From Rhytidiadelphus loreus (taxonomy: Eukaryota > Streptophyta > Bryopsida > Hypnales > Hylocomiaceae), in NCBI GenBank assembly GCA_947034895.1, contig OX344761.1:85449447-85513446 (forward strand): 64,000 bases of DNA, read 5' to 3'. The notes beneath the pieces were generated by a model. The model did no database searches and was not told the DNA's origin. It was given only the letters and a program-made list of their open reading frames with translations. The translations under genes and the position numbers were made by a program. Shown here piece after piece: positions 11,892 to 23,180 of this stretch. How positions within the stretch are numbered: position 1 is the stretch's first letter; each line of letters opens with the position of its first letter.

Positions 11892-12795
11892 GAGCTGAAT
11901 TAGGAAGCTGAATACACCATTTTGCATGAGAGTCCTACTGAATCTGCAAGGAGAAAATGCACCCAGCATTCGATGAAAAATAGCTTGAGCTCATTAAACA
12001 TTTGTGACACCAAGAACCCACAATACCAGAACATGAAGATCACAATCAACCAAGTTGCTAACTGATTCTCTCAACACTGAACTCCCAATACGGTAGATTA
12101 AACTCTGAAACTATGCCAAGGAGAGCTACAGAAAAACAGTACCAGAACACCAGAAAATTTGTTGCAAGATCCTGCTGATAACATCTAAATGCAAACTAAT
12201 TCACACTCCGATAACTCTGATTCACGCACACATTAGCAGACGCATGTTTTAACTGAGTTACTTACAAGGAGGATCATAAGGTAAAATACCATACACAATG
12301 ATAAAAATGTCACTACACTTGTCACAATGATTCCAAGCAATTAAAACCTCAAATAGCACCTAAAACAGCAGGAGAAATCCAGTCGTTCACTGCAAACAGA
12401 ACGAAATAAATTACAACCAGTAAACATCATAAATCACGCTTACCGAGAACACTGCTATGGAGGCAATCCTACAACGAGTAAGCAGAGGACTCTTAACATA
12501 TTGCGCTTTAGACCTTGAAGAGAGCGTGTTGAGAGAGAATGTCGTTAAACTTGCTCCTAATCACAACATATAAACTTTGATGAGCCCACGCAGTTCAATC
12601 AACAAAGAGAATTAATTACGTTAGTTACGATGAACATGTGACAAGTCCTTTACCCAATTCGATACAGTGCCAATACAAGTTTAATGTTGCAAACTATTAT
12701 AGTGTCCAGTCCCAAATTGCCAATTCGACATAAGCATTTGAAACATTCAACGAAGTCCGAAACCTACCAACATCAAAAGGATCCGATGAGTCAAT
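11892..12795. other. Intergenic, possibly downstream of the minus-strand 48-aa gene
   Basis: Less AT-rich than its surroundings and without the repeats seen to its left. No frame resembles a known protein. It may include 3' flanking or untranslated sequence of the gene at 13503-13649, but nothing in the sequence proves this. Confidence 0.3.
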
Positions 12796-13425
12796 GTCAA
12801 CATGATCCAATCACCCGAGAAACCAATGCCAAGGGAAACTCTGATCACTTCTCTTAAACAGAGCATTCTAAGAAGTTCACCAGTAAGCCTTAAACAACAA
12901 TGTGAAATTCAAGTATTTCAAGACTACCACAATGCTTGATAATCCTTGCCAACGCCAAAATCATTCCATGAGAAGTGAAGTATCAACAATCTTACGCAAG
13001 AGCTCCCAAATGCACAGTTTCAACTTCCAGGACTATCTCTTCCAGAACCTCTCTTCATCTTCCAATCTCAATATGCTATGAGAAACCCTAATCATGACGC
13101 CACACAAGTTCTCCATGCCAATGCCAACATGACCCAATCAACCGAGAAACCTATGCACAGGCAAAATCTGATCAATTCTCTTAACCTGAGCATTCTCGAA
13201 ACGCCCACCAGTAGGACTTAAGCAACAGTGTGACGTTCAAGTATTCTAAGACTCCCACAATGTTTGATAATCCTTGCAAAACGCCAAAATCATTCCATGA
13301 GAAATGAAGTATCAACAATCTCATGCAAGAGATCCCAAATGCACATTTCCCACTCTCCAGAACCCCTCTTCATCTCCCAAAGCTATGAGAAACCCTAATC
13401 ATGATGCCACAATCATTCTCCATCT
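12796..13425. repeat. Tandem direct duplication, about 0.3 kb, two copies
   Basis: Copy 1 (about 12796-13120) and copy 2 (about 13124-13425) run in parallel. Shared blocks are CAACATGA(T/C)CCAATCA(C/A)C, CAAGTATT(T/C)(C/T)AAGACT, CCAAAATCATTCCATGAGAA and TATGAGAAACCCTAATCATG. Copies are offset by about 327 bp at the left and 308 bp at the right because of small indels. The second copy abuts the 3' end of the 48-aa gene. Confidence 0.75.
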
Positions 13426-13502
13426 TTGCAGATCCCGCCCCTCCCGCCATCACTTCCTCCTTCGCCGCTTCCTCATTGTTGTTGTCACGGAGACGACGGC
13501 GG

Positions 13503-13649
13503 TCACTCATTCATCACAGGCTTGTTCTCGTTGGCCTTGGGCGCCCGCTGCTGGTTGCCCGGCTTCTGGTCCTCCGTTTTGCGCTTGTCCCCGGCGCCCT
13601 TCTGGCTCAAAAAGGACCGGAACAACGCCGAGTTCACGTCGTAAATCAT
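13503..13649 (-). CDS. Conserved small plant protein, 48 aa
   Basis: The minus-strand frame from ATG at 13649 to TGA at 13503 encodes 48 residues, starting MIYDVNSALFRSFLSQKG and ending ENKPVMNE. This resembles a short, highly conserved plant protein family (about 45-50 aa) that I recall from Arabidopsis as unannotated or loosely labelled ATP-synthase-related; I do not assert that function. The protein is hydrophilic with a KRKTEDQKP-type basic/acidic middle, and no signal peptide or membrane segment is visible. The start is chosen because the similarity begins there. An acceptor-like CTGCAG lies 5 bases upstream, so a 5' UTR intron is likely; the presumed 5' UTR farther up carries AAACCCTAGCCCTAA (complement of 13770-13784), a telo-box typical of plant housekeeping genes. 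The locus is far more GC-rich than its surroundings. Confidence 0.75.
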   Translation of the reverse strand: MIYDVNSALFRSFLSQKGAGDKRKTEDQKPGNQQRAPKANENKPVMNE

Positions 13650-14908
13650 CGCTCCTGCAGATGGTATCGCAAATTCACAAAGATTCGATGCAAATACACG
13701 CAAGGAATCGAAGTGCAGACAAAGAACTGAAGAAAGCGCTTGTTTGGGAGGGTCTGAAAACCTCGGAAATTAGGGCTAGGGTTTCGGGCATTGCCACTGT
13801 TTAATATCACCGTCTTTAATATCACCGTCTTTAATATCACAAAGAGTGGACCATTAACGCCTTGATCCTTTTTTCTAATTTTGGCACATTTTTGCTTATA
13901 TCTTTCTACAAAAATATATTTACTGCAATTTCATGAAATGGATTATTAAGGAAGATTGTCTTTTCAAAATTCAAATGCTACATTGGATGAATGAAAACCT
14001 CGGTGGATAAAACAATGCCTCAAAGTCCTTTGTTCATCGTCCAAAATATGGACGTTAGAGCACTTAAGGGTTAACAATAACAAAATTCGGCCAAAGTTGT
14101 AAAAAAGACAAAAGAAATTATGAAATTCTACATGAAAGTGTACAACATTTGCAAGAAGAGAAATTATAGTATGCTACATTGAAATTGTTGATTACCAAAA
14201 TTTTAGAGATAGACTTGTAAAAAGTAGGGAAGTAATTTTTTGGCTTCTCCAAAACGAAACTATTTTTATTGTTGAACTTGATTGTTTTGGTTGTTTTTAG
14301 TTTGGTAATAAGGCAAGACACTCTTGAAATATAGTTTCTTCCTACTTAAGTGGAAGTGAAAGCTTTATAAAACTTGGCAAAGCAATTTTGACTTTGGAAT
14401 AACTCAAAATTCTTTTTTCAATTTTGATAAAGTATAGAAGTTTGTTCTAAAAGAACATGCATAACATAATGGAAGAAATTGTTGAAGCTATAAGGACCCT
14501 TTGTTTTTGAAGTGGTCAACCTAAAGATATGGTAGCAGCACCTTAAATTGTCAAAACATGCATTTCAATGTCTTTCCTATGGTCACATTATCAATTTCTG
14601 TTGATCGAATATTTAGCAAATTAATTGTAGTTAAAATGTTGCAAATACAATCTGAATTTTATGTTGCTTAGAAGATATGTTATAAAATTTTAAAAGCAAT
14701 ATGTTGTAGGTTTCTACAATTGTTCATAAACTTTGTAGGAAAAAAACATTTAAAACCTTGAAGTAGTAGAAAGTGACACCTAAGTAGAAGCAACCTTGAT
14801 TAGTCACTTTGATCACCTACTTAGGTTCTAAATAGAAGACTTATGATTTTGCATGCAAATTTAATTTTCTATTAGGTAAAAAAAAAATTCATTATAGATA
14901 CAACAACG
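13650..14908. other. Promoter/5' UTR of the 48-aa gene, then AT-rich DNA
   Basis: Bases 13650-13800 probably hold the 5' UTR and promoter of the minus-strand microprotein gene. A 15-bp unit (TTTAATATCACCGTC) is repeated nearly three times at 13800-13840. CACTTAAGGG followed by TTAA at 14071-14074 resembles a right end of the TTAA-flanked family. Nothing else is recognised. Confidence 0.4.
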
Positions 14909-15296
14909 CTACACTAAAAAGCATATTTAGCGTTGGCAACACTATTTGCGAACCATGACACTAAATATCATTTACCCTACTAAAGTAAGTAACACTAAAT
15001 GTAATTTCTAACACTAAAAGTACTCTATGGTAAATCTGAAATATGAAGAGGTTTACATTTAGTGTTACATTTCATTTACAGATTTCAGATTTCAGATTTT
15101 ACATTTAGTGTTACATTTCATTTACAGATTTCAGATTTCAGATTTTACATTTAGTGTTTACATTTAGTGTTACAAAGGTGGCGCATTGAAGTTTAGCACT
15201 ACACTAATCATCCTAAAATTGACAATTAGTGTAGGGTCAAGTAGGGTGGTAATTACACTAAATGTAATCCAACACTAAATATCCTTTTTAGTGTAG
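14909..15296. mobile_element. MITE with CTACACTAAAAAG termini and internal 46-bp tandem repeat
   Basis: The 28-base termini match at about 25 positions (CTACACTAAAAAGCATATTT versus CTACACTAAAAAGGATATTT, continuing into TTGG). The core contains a 46-bp unit starting TTTACATTTAGTGTTACATT in two full copies plus a partial third (about 15052-15173). The word ACATTTAGTGT/ACACTAAATG recurs throughout in both orientations. No coding capacity and no obvious target duplication. Confidence 0.65.
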
Positions 15297-17506
15297 TGTG
15301 TGAGCTTGGAGCAGGGAGCTTGTTTGCTTGTGAGTTGTGAGTGGGAAGCTTGTGAGTGGGGAGCCTTGAAATAATTTTTTGTCAACTTTTTTACCAAAAA
15401 GTATTTTTTTTGGAAAAATAATTTTAATGGAGAAGAAATTTATTATTTTTAGTAAATTTTAGGACCTATGATGGTTATTCCTATAATTGTGGATTTCAAT
15501 ATCTTTTTCCAAAAATTGCCACTATTCATTTCTAGCACAAAACAACTTCATATTGTGGTACACAATTCAATATTAAACTCAACCACTACAATTTTTATAT
15601 CAAGGCACTCACAAATTATTTCAAGAACATGATAGAATATATCAGGGTAATGTGACTAAAAAACACAATAATAAGTATAACCTAGCATCTACTAATGCTA
15701 CTCTACATCAGCACTTTGCTTTGAGCTCATTATAGATATCGTATGCACTAGTATAATTTGAGGCCTCATAAGATTCAACCTCAGCCACCACATTTAAGTC
15801 TCATGGACCTCTCAAAAATGTATTCGAACCTAATGGAATAACCATTACTTAAGAAAAAATATATATAAATGGAAAAAGGCATCTTTCCAAAAAAATAGAA
15901 AAAAAATTGGAAAACAAATAGTAGACTAATAAATAAATAAAAGTGATGACTAAGCAATGGATTGTAAAGGATCAATATTAAAAATAATTATGTCTCCTAA
16001 ATTGGAGAATGAAGGAAAAAATGAGAGCACCATAAAAAAATGAAAAGAAATGGAAAGAAATGGAAAATAATGATTGAAAAAGGAAAAAAAAGAGGAAAAG
16101 AATTAAAACAAAACAAACAAAACATTTGAAATAAAAAAGAGAGGCTAATTTTTATTTTATTTTAAATGGATATATATTCATGTGTCCTTTTCAAATTAAA
16201 ATTCATAATTACACGTTTTAGCCATTCATAATTTCTTCTTTAAAAATATTTAACTTTGTAAACACATTCTCACATTTCAAGGATGCATAGGATTGTTGCA
16301 TTCAATACGCTTCAAATCATTTCAATCATATTAAATCTTAATTCAATACAAAAGAAGTACATAAAAAAATATGGCCAAGACTATTCTAAAATTGTGATGA
16401 TCCCTACTTTAACTAAAAGAAGCTTCACCTCGTTGAAGCTATAATTTGGTGCATGAATGAATTTATCTTCGTGGATGTCAATCTTGCAGAAGTACTAATA
16501 CATGTAGTATAAGTGCTTGCAATTAATGTATTGTTGACAACCTCCAATGGCTAAAATTGTCATGTTTGTAAAGTTAGAGCATGTACATGAGGATTATATA
16601 TTTACTGTAATTTAGTACACATTTTTATTAAGGTCAAATCCAGTCTTTAGTAAAATGATTGTACCTAGTTCTAGGAAAGGCAACAATGTTACTCCTAGAA
16701 GGTGTCTATAATACAAACACCTATAACATAGATGTTTAAACTCCTAGGCTTACATAATAGCAATCCTCTAAACTAGTCTACCCAAAATCCATTATTCCCC
16801 AATGGGACTTTAGAACTATAGGGATTAGTGAATATTCCAAAAGGATAATCATTAAGGCAAAGCCAACCACTTATGTAGATCTCAAAACAAAGACAAATTG
16901 TAGATTGCCTTACCCTCATCAAATACATTGTTGCTCATTTTAACAATGAGCAATAATGCTTGACAATGAATGTCTTATACTTTGACAAGATGGGTTTCAA
17001 ATACTCCAACATGTTGATCCATCAAGTCTTTATGTTTGACAAGAGTCACAAGACCTTGAGCTTGCTAATTTCTAGAAGTTCTACAACTTTAGTGAATTCT
17101 AATTATTGTTTTGGAGTGTGGCTAAAGTAGAAATGGCAAGAATTATACAAAGTCTCTGGTTGCCTCACCAAAGGCTATCCATTCGATGTCATAACTACCA
17201 AACTATACAGTGCTCCTTATTGTGCACTTCCATACAAAAATCAAGTAGAATACTTTTGCATTAACTCCAAAGCACGTGACCTTTTCTGGCCAAAATTAGG
17301 ATTTATGAATCATTGAGGTATCATATCTCAGCCATTTGATTGATTGACTTGAAAAATGTTGTTGAAATTAGTGCCACACATACCTAGAAAGTGACTTACA
17401 AAATTTGGGAACTATTCATTGTGGGATATAGGAGATTAAAATCTTTGGTCAAAGTAGACTTTTAATTTTTGTGGGAATACTTTTGGTCACTTGGGGCATT
17501 TAGGGG
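15297..17506. other. AT-rich intergenic DNA
   Basis: Imperfect GAGCTTG/GTGAGTGGG repeats lie at 15300-15365 and a strongly purine-rich (A/G) tract at about 16000-16140. The last bases, GGGCATTTAGGGG at 17494-17506, are a right end of the TTAA-flanked family directly abutting the next element. No gene seen. Confidence 0.4.
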
Positions 17507-17989
17507 TTAATCCCTAAAGGTTTGAACACTAGTTTTTGGCAACATAAAATTTTTGGACAACTCACTATGAATGGAATTTTTATTTTTTTCCTTTAAAAAT
17601 TTCACACATGTGCCCAAGGAGTAGCTTTAAAGTGCAACAATTTTCATAACTTTTGACTACATGGTTAAAAAGTTATTGCATGATATGTAATCTTTAGCAA
17701 TCAACAAGCAACTTGGACAACCCAAAAAATTTCTTTAAAAATCATTCTTCTAAGAAATAAAAATTTGAAATTGATTCTCTAGATTAATATATACATAATT
17801 AGCTTTGAATCATTCTATTTTGAGTAATTTTGACTAATGAGATGAAAGTTACAAGGAGTTTTAGTTTGTGGGTAGCTACAATCAGGCACATGTTTTGTGA
17901 AATTTTCAAAGAAAAAAAATAAAAATTCAATTCGTAGTGAGCTGCTATGTTGCCAAAAAACACTGTTTGAGTCCAAACAACAGGGTTAA
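17507..17989. mobile_element. TTAA-flanked element with about 100-bp inverted repeats
   Basis: TTAA at 17507-17510 and 17986-17989 bracket a 475-bp unit. Both ends share a long imperfect inverted repeat: TTTTTGGCAACATA, then CAACTCACTAT-AATGGAATTTTTATTTTTTTCC on the left and its complement at about 17895-17970. The termini read TCCCTAAAGG and CAACAGGG. The left half matches 10701-10880 and 35044-35220. Non-autonomous. Confidence 0.65.
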
Positions 17990-19730
17990 CTGAGTTGTCA
18001 CATTATTACAGGAACCCTGGAATATGGAGAAATACGGAAGCTCCATCTACACCGATCAACCTCTCTGCAACCTCCTCATTTAAGCCACTCCACCAACATT
18101 CTGTGATGTTATTTGCATGGTTCTTACCCTAAACCCTGGATAACTGGAGCAAGTGACACACTTTTACACACCCCGAACACTTCTATAAGCATGGTTTGAC
18201 AACCAACTATAGTTGTCGACAGAAGTAACTTTGCGTATGACATTGCGAAAAAATCCGCCCTTGGAAAGATCAGATTTGGTGCGCTCAGACACCACCTTTC
18301 ACATGCAATTGGCCATATCCCAGCCCACACCAGTGCTCTTATGTTTTTTGTACTGGTGACGGACACTTAGAGAGTCGAGCAATGCTTGCATGCAAGAATT
18401 ATCGGTCATTGGACGACCGGATTATAGCAAAACAAACTAAGTGCGAAACTGTACCAATTTTTTGGTACAGTTCGTGCACCACAGTACCCATCAGCTTCTG
18501 CAGTATCACTACCCTTCGTGTAGTGAATCCGCTCATTTTTCACATTCTGGTTTGTGCCTTAGTGTAGAATTGGCCAAATTTCACTTTCTACACATCCCAC
18601 AATGCCTTGCAACGGCCGGCATGTTTGGGCACAAGCAATTTTTCTGACCTCTCGATGTCACTGGAAATGCGACAACGAACTTAAGTAAGACGGCCCTTGA
18701 CTTCCACAATAGCCTCAGCCCAAGGGATTTCCGCTGCTCGAAGGTCCTGAAAAAGGTCTAGGGCATTTAAGGGTTCAGCCAAGCAAAGGTGATCTGAACT
18801 GCCAACACACACGACCCACTCGAACACTAGACAGAGCCGCATATTGAACGACAAATTCAAGCTGGTCACAACCATCAGTGATCTGCATACGTCGTGAGCC
18901 ATCCAGTTTCCGCTTCTCAGCTTGTCGGTACATTTGCCATTATAAAATTAATACAACTTATTACTAAATGAACACATGCAATTGATTTTGATTCCTCAGG
19001 TCAAACTCAGGGAAACCCTTCTGATTAGTCTGCAAAATATACCCGCCCAGTGCAGCATGTGTGGGATGGCGCAGACAAAGTTTTCTTGTGAGAGACGTCG
19101 TCTCATCTACTCATGCCAGCATCCCACAACTATAAACATCGTAAACCCTCAGGTGACATAAACCACTGGAACTGAAAATTATTGTACTAAAAACTTAAAA
19201 TCTCATACCCTAAACCCTAAACCCAAACCCATTTTCCTAGTCATGTACCCATTGTCGTGAGCCAGAATTGGAAATAGTACACACATACACAATGCACGTG
19301 TCAAGCCCATTAAAATTCATCGTGATTTGTAGAGACACATAACCATTTGTGTCGAGCGTTGTATCAAATGCATTCTAATCTATTGTTCAACGTGAAGATA
19401 TGTGCACCTGCAGTACGTTGGTCGCCGTGATCAGAATCGATGATTACCACAGCTTTCCAGAAATCAACTCTAAGAGTTTCAAATTAGCATTCCTCACTCC
19501 TCAACGTCGTCCCAGGAGCCCCGATTCTCAGCGCAAAAGCAATTCAATAATAATACGAGAACCACAAAAATAGACTAACCAAAGTACATAGTGAGATCTC
19601 ATGTCAGAGGATTAAGCGAGGAAAATTACAATGGCGATTGTCAACTTCAATTACAGATGTGACGATATAGACTTACCCTAGTTTAGATGTGATGCGATGT
19701 GATCGAGAGGCGCATGAAACCCTTACTTGC
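17990..19730 (-). pseudogene. Decayed coding fragments, unrecognised
   Basis: On the minus strand between about 18930 and 18120 several frames look protein-like but are interrupted. Examples are QAEKRKLDGSRRMQITDGCD (near 18900), EIPWAEAIVEVKGRL (near 18700) and SKGGFFRNVIRKVTSVDNYS (near 18230). They lie in different frames with stops between. No family is recognised; an old transposon gene or a dead duplicate are both possible. From 19203 to about 19230 there is a short CCCTAAA-type telomere-like run. 19240-19730 holds the 3' flank of the SNF12 gene. Confidence 0.3.
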
Positions 19731-21283
19731 TCATGAATTATTCCCTGGACCCTCAGGGGCCTTCGCTGGGCGTCGATTCAAATAACGAATCACTGCATCT
19801 TCCACCCTGCACACACACCCACTCTTCAGAATAAGCCAAAAAACAAAAAAGGATCATACTGAGGTTATTGAAGAATCAAACAGGTGCAGATCAAGTAACC
19901 CCAGTCGAAAAGCACATACGCATACCATGGCTGGTTATAGAAATCCGATCTTCTCTCCTTTTCGGTGTTCCGGCTATTCTGCCCAATGACCATTTTAAGG
20001 TCGCGGCTTTGAGAGGCAATCAGACCATTAATAAAATCCACGGGGGAATGACTGAAGCCAAGAAAATAGGCTCGTCTTCGACGATGCTCGTTAATTTTCC
20101 GAATAGTGTTGGCGATCATTTCGTCATACAGATCAATATCTCTATGCTTCTCAATGTTGGTCAGAAACTGGTTCATTTCTTTCAGCAGAGGCGCGGGGAT
20201 GTTGACGCTCACATCGTAGCATGCATTCCCTGAAGGCATACTGCCGGAAACCCTAATTCTGTGATTAAGATGAATGGGTTGGGGAGGACTTAAATGGTCC
20301 TTCAGCCTGGCAGAGATGGAGGCAAATTTGATTCTCTCATCACCCAAAACCTTCTGCAAGGCAGGATCACAGTTGATAAGGGTCGGATCCGCCGGATTTT
20401 GGAGTTTCTTGGTCTTGATGTATTGCCACAGTGCCGCAATGATGTGTGGTCGCGTGTCAACTTCCACGCCCAGAAGTTGAGCCAAAGGAGCTGATAACTT
20501 GAACCTGTCCGGGTTATGATCCATTTCCAAGCGTATGCTAACATCACACTCGATGTTCCCTCGCCTCTTAATTTCAAAACCTTCGACATGATTAGAAGCC
20601 CTGGCGCTATCCCACACAATTGTGCTGTTCTCCGGGTAATGCAGAGGGTCCAAATGAATAGTAATTCTCTTGAAGAACGAGGAAAACTTGGGCAACGATG
20701 GGCTCGCCGGCTTGGAGCTGTTCCCGTCGGTCAGTTCCAGGTCATCAGGCTCCAGAACCCGCCCCATTATCCGCAACGTCCATGTCGGACCTTCATTATA
20801 ATGCTGCTGAAACGAAGCATTAGGGTTTGGGGTCTGATTGGCATAAGTATTGAAAACGTACATTCGCAGAATGCGTTCCACAGGCGGGGGCGATCGCACC
20901 ACCTCTTGAATATCCAGCTTCTTCCTGGCCAACGCCGCGTCCACTCGCGCCTCGAACTCTACAAGCTGAGTGTAAATCGCGGACTCCGGCAGCAGCGCGG
21001 CGACCTTATCAGGAATCTGCTTCTCCACCACTTTCTGCTTCTTGCGCCGCGCCGCGGGCGTCACATCCGCGGCCTTGAACGCCGACGACGTGTTGCCCGT
21101 GTTGTTGGCGCCCATCGGTCGCCCGCGCCCACGCTTGCCACTTGACCCACCTCCACCTCCGCCTCCGCTTCCACCTGTGGGCGGGGTGCCCACGCCGCCC
21201 CCGCCTCCGGCTGGCGCCCCCATCTGCCTCACCTGTTGCCCCAGAGACACTGCCCCGCCACTAGACGATGCTCCGCCCTGCAT
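19731..21283 (-). CDS. SNF12: SWI/SNF complex subunit SNF12/BAF60 (SWIB domain), two exons
   Basis: Exon 1 spans 21283-19926 and exon 2 19806-19731 (donor GTATGC, acceptor TGTGCAG); splicing restores the family's NQPW|VEDA-type C-terminus. The 477-residue product is the BAF60/SWP73 accessory subunit of nuclear SWI/SNF chromatin remodellers. A Gly/Ser-rich N-terminus carries GKRGRGRPMG (about residues 49-58), an AT-hook-like core. A conserved TPAARRKKQK and PESAIYTQLVEFEARVDAAL block follows, then the SWIB fold at about 260-335 (DRFKLSAPLAQLLGVEVDTR to LQKVLGDERIKF). The C-terminal part contains INEHRRRRAYFLGFSHSP. The length suits the family, with a shorter N-terminus than Arabidopsis. Start: the ATG at 21283 is the only in-frame ATG after a stop at 21347-21349. 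The Gly-rich frame continues upstream of it, so an extra 5' exon is possible. Confidence 0.93.
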
Positions 21284-22538
21284 CAAGGCGCCAGGCCGCC
21301 CCGCTCCGCCAATACCAATGCCAATGCCCCCAAACAGACGCCTACCTCAACGCCTGACGAGGACAAAACCACGAAAACAGAGGCCAAGCGCATCCCACGA
21401 AGATCACAGCATGCGCGCGCAGTAGGGAATCGGGGGGGATGGAGTCTGCCAGGGCTGGAGACGCCGAGACAGCAGCGAAGGAATGGAAGCCAGCACCGCA
21501 CAGCAACATGACGCCAGGAAGCTCCGTTGAACGCTACGACGCCGTAACGCTCGTTCTTATGAACCCCTTACGACATTTCAATAAACCCTAATGACTTCAA
21601 CCTTTTCGGTGTTGTTGCAAGATTCATTTAGGTGTTTCATTAAATCTAGAGCGCGCACTAGCATTGTGAAGAGACCTAATTCGTTTTGTTAAGATCACAA
21701 AACACTAAATGAAAACTTCCTTATAAGATGACATTCTAGCATTAATTTTTATACATTCATGTTCAACTTAAGATGAATTTTATATTTGAATGAAATTGTG
21801 TTTTTAGATAAAGTAGGTCAAAATGACTACAAAATATCACTCAATAAGAGTGGTTTTAAAAAGAATAGAATTCATTATCTCTACTAAAATGAACATTTGA
21901 ATATATATTGTATTATAGAAATGCATTTTTTATTATTAAAAAAAATGATTATATAAGAAAAATTGGTCAAATTTTGAATAAAGAGGTTATAGCAATAGTA
22001 CTAGAATTCTAAATTGCTATAATAACATTTTTCAATTTCTTTTCAATTAGAAATTTGAAGACACTAATTTGTATATTTCAAATTTTCAACAAAAGAATTT
22101 CAAATGAAATTGAAATTAATCATTAATTAAAAATTGAAAGTATGGAGATAAAACTTTATTTGTACATTGAATATTGGGGATAGGGACCAAGGCCTTCTAG
22201 TTCTAAGAGCTTGTGAGATTGTTTGCTTAGCTCTAATTCTTAAACATAGTGCAAGTGTTTTTCAAACACAAGTTTATACTACTCATGCCACTAATCACAT
22301 TCAATAATAAATCAGATTTTATTTATATATTGAGAATAACATAGTTTTTTGTGATTTGTAAGTAGAAAATTTGAAATATAACTAGAGTGAAATCCAATTA
22401 AATTTTTCAATAGAAATTAAATAAGAAATGATTGATCCTACTATTTGTGAATGAAGAATATACACAAATTGAATACTAATAGCTAATTGAATGACAATTT
22501 CAGCAATCCAACTACATAATCTAGTCCAAATCCAACAT
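21284..22538. other. SNF12 5' flank, then AT-rich intergenic DNA
   Basis: 21284-21600 is GC-rich and should hold the SNF12 5' UTR and promoter (minus strand), including AAACCCTAA at 21583-21591. Several ATGs in other frames lie in the presumed leader. From 21600 to 22538 the DNA is very AT-rich and I see no feature. Confidence 0.5.
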
Positions 22539-23180
22539 TTAACCTCTAAATGCCCGAGGCATCAAATTCTTGTGTCAACAATACTTTGAAGTTATCCTAA
22601 ACCTAACCAAGTTGCTATTTTTAATAGTTTATATTTTTGAAAAATTCTTATTGAAGTCTAGTTTTAGCATCAAAAATTCTATTTTGAAAATGATTGATTA
22701 TGATTTTTCTATTCAAGATTTTGTGCAAGGATGTCCATTGCAATTTTGACTTTCTGTAGTGTTGAGGACTCTTAGAAATGAGCCTCAAAAACACTAGACC
22801 TTGAAGAAAAGATCACATTAGAAATTCATTCTAAAAAATTGTAGAGTAGATTTTGAGAAGGTATAAATTGATTATGTTATGCTTTTTAATCTTGTATATT
22901 TTTGGTGACCAATTTTTTAGGATTGATAGTCATGTAAAAAGAAGATTGAAAGACTTCAAATCACTTTCACAGTTTTAACACCCTCATGATCAAACATTAT
23001 AATCTTTCAATCCATAAATTGTATTGTTGTGCTTTCTTTTCCCATATAATCTCTAACATGTCTAGTTTGAATTCATACAATTACAATTTTATTTAAATTG
23101 ATAAAACTTATCAAAATGTTTGCTTTTTAATCAATTTAGAGCAAATTTCAAGAAAAAAAGCCTTGGGATTTAGGGGCTAA
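22539..23180. mobile_element. Uninterrupted copy of the TTAA-flanked element
   Basis: It begins after TTAA (22539-22542) with CCTCTAAATGCCCGAGGCA and ends CTTGGGATTTAGGGG followed by CTAA (23177-23180), a one-base decay of TTAA. The 634-bp body aligns with both halves of the interrupted copy at 10353-11887, for example AGTCTAGTTTTAGCATC, AATGAGCCTCAAA-ACACTAGA and CTCATGATCAAACATT. It has a single TTAA at 22886-22889 where the other copy carries an insertion. No coding capacity. Confidence 0.65.

Noticed and set aside
13304..13804. 166-codon plus-strand open frame over the 48-aa gene
   Set aside because: Low-complexity Ser/Arg/Pro translation with no family resemblance; the minus-strand 48-aa frame is the conserved one.
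15052..15173. Regular 46-bp repeats considered as a CRISPR-like array
   Set aside because: The units are contiguous without spacers, lie inside a TIR element, and the DNA is clearly plant nuclear.
20516..21145. 209-codon plus-strand open frame
   Set aside because: It lies wholly antisense to SNF12 exon 1, which has strong family similarity; the open frame follows from GC-rich codons on the other strand.
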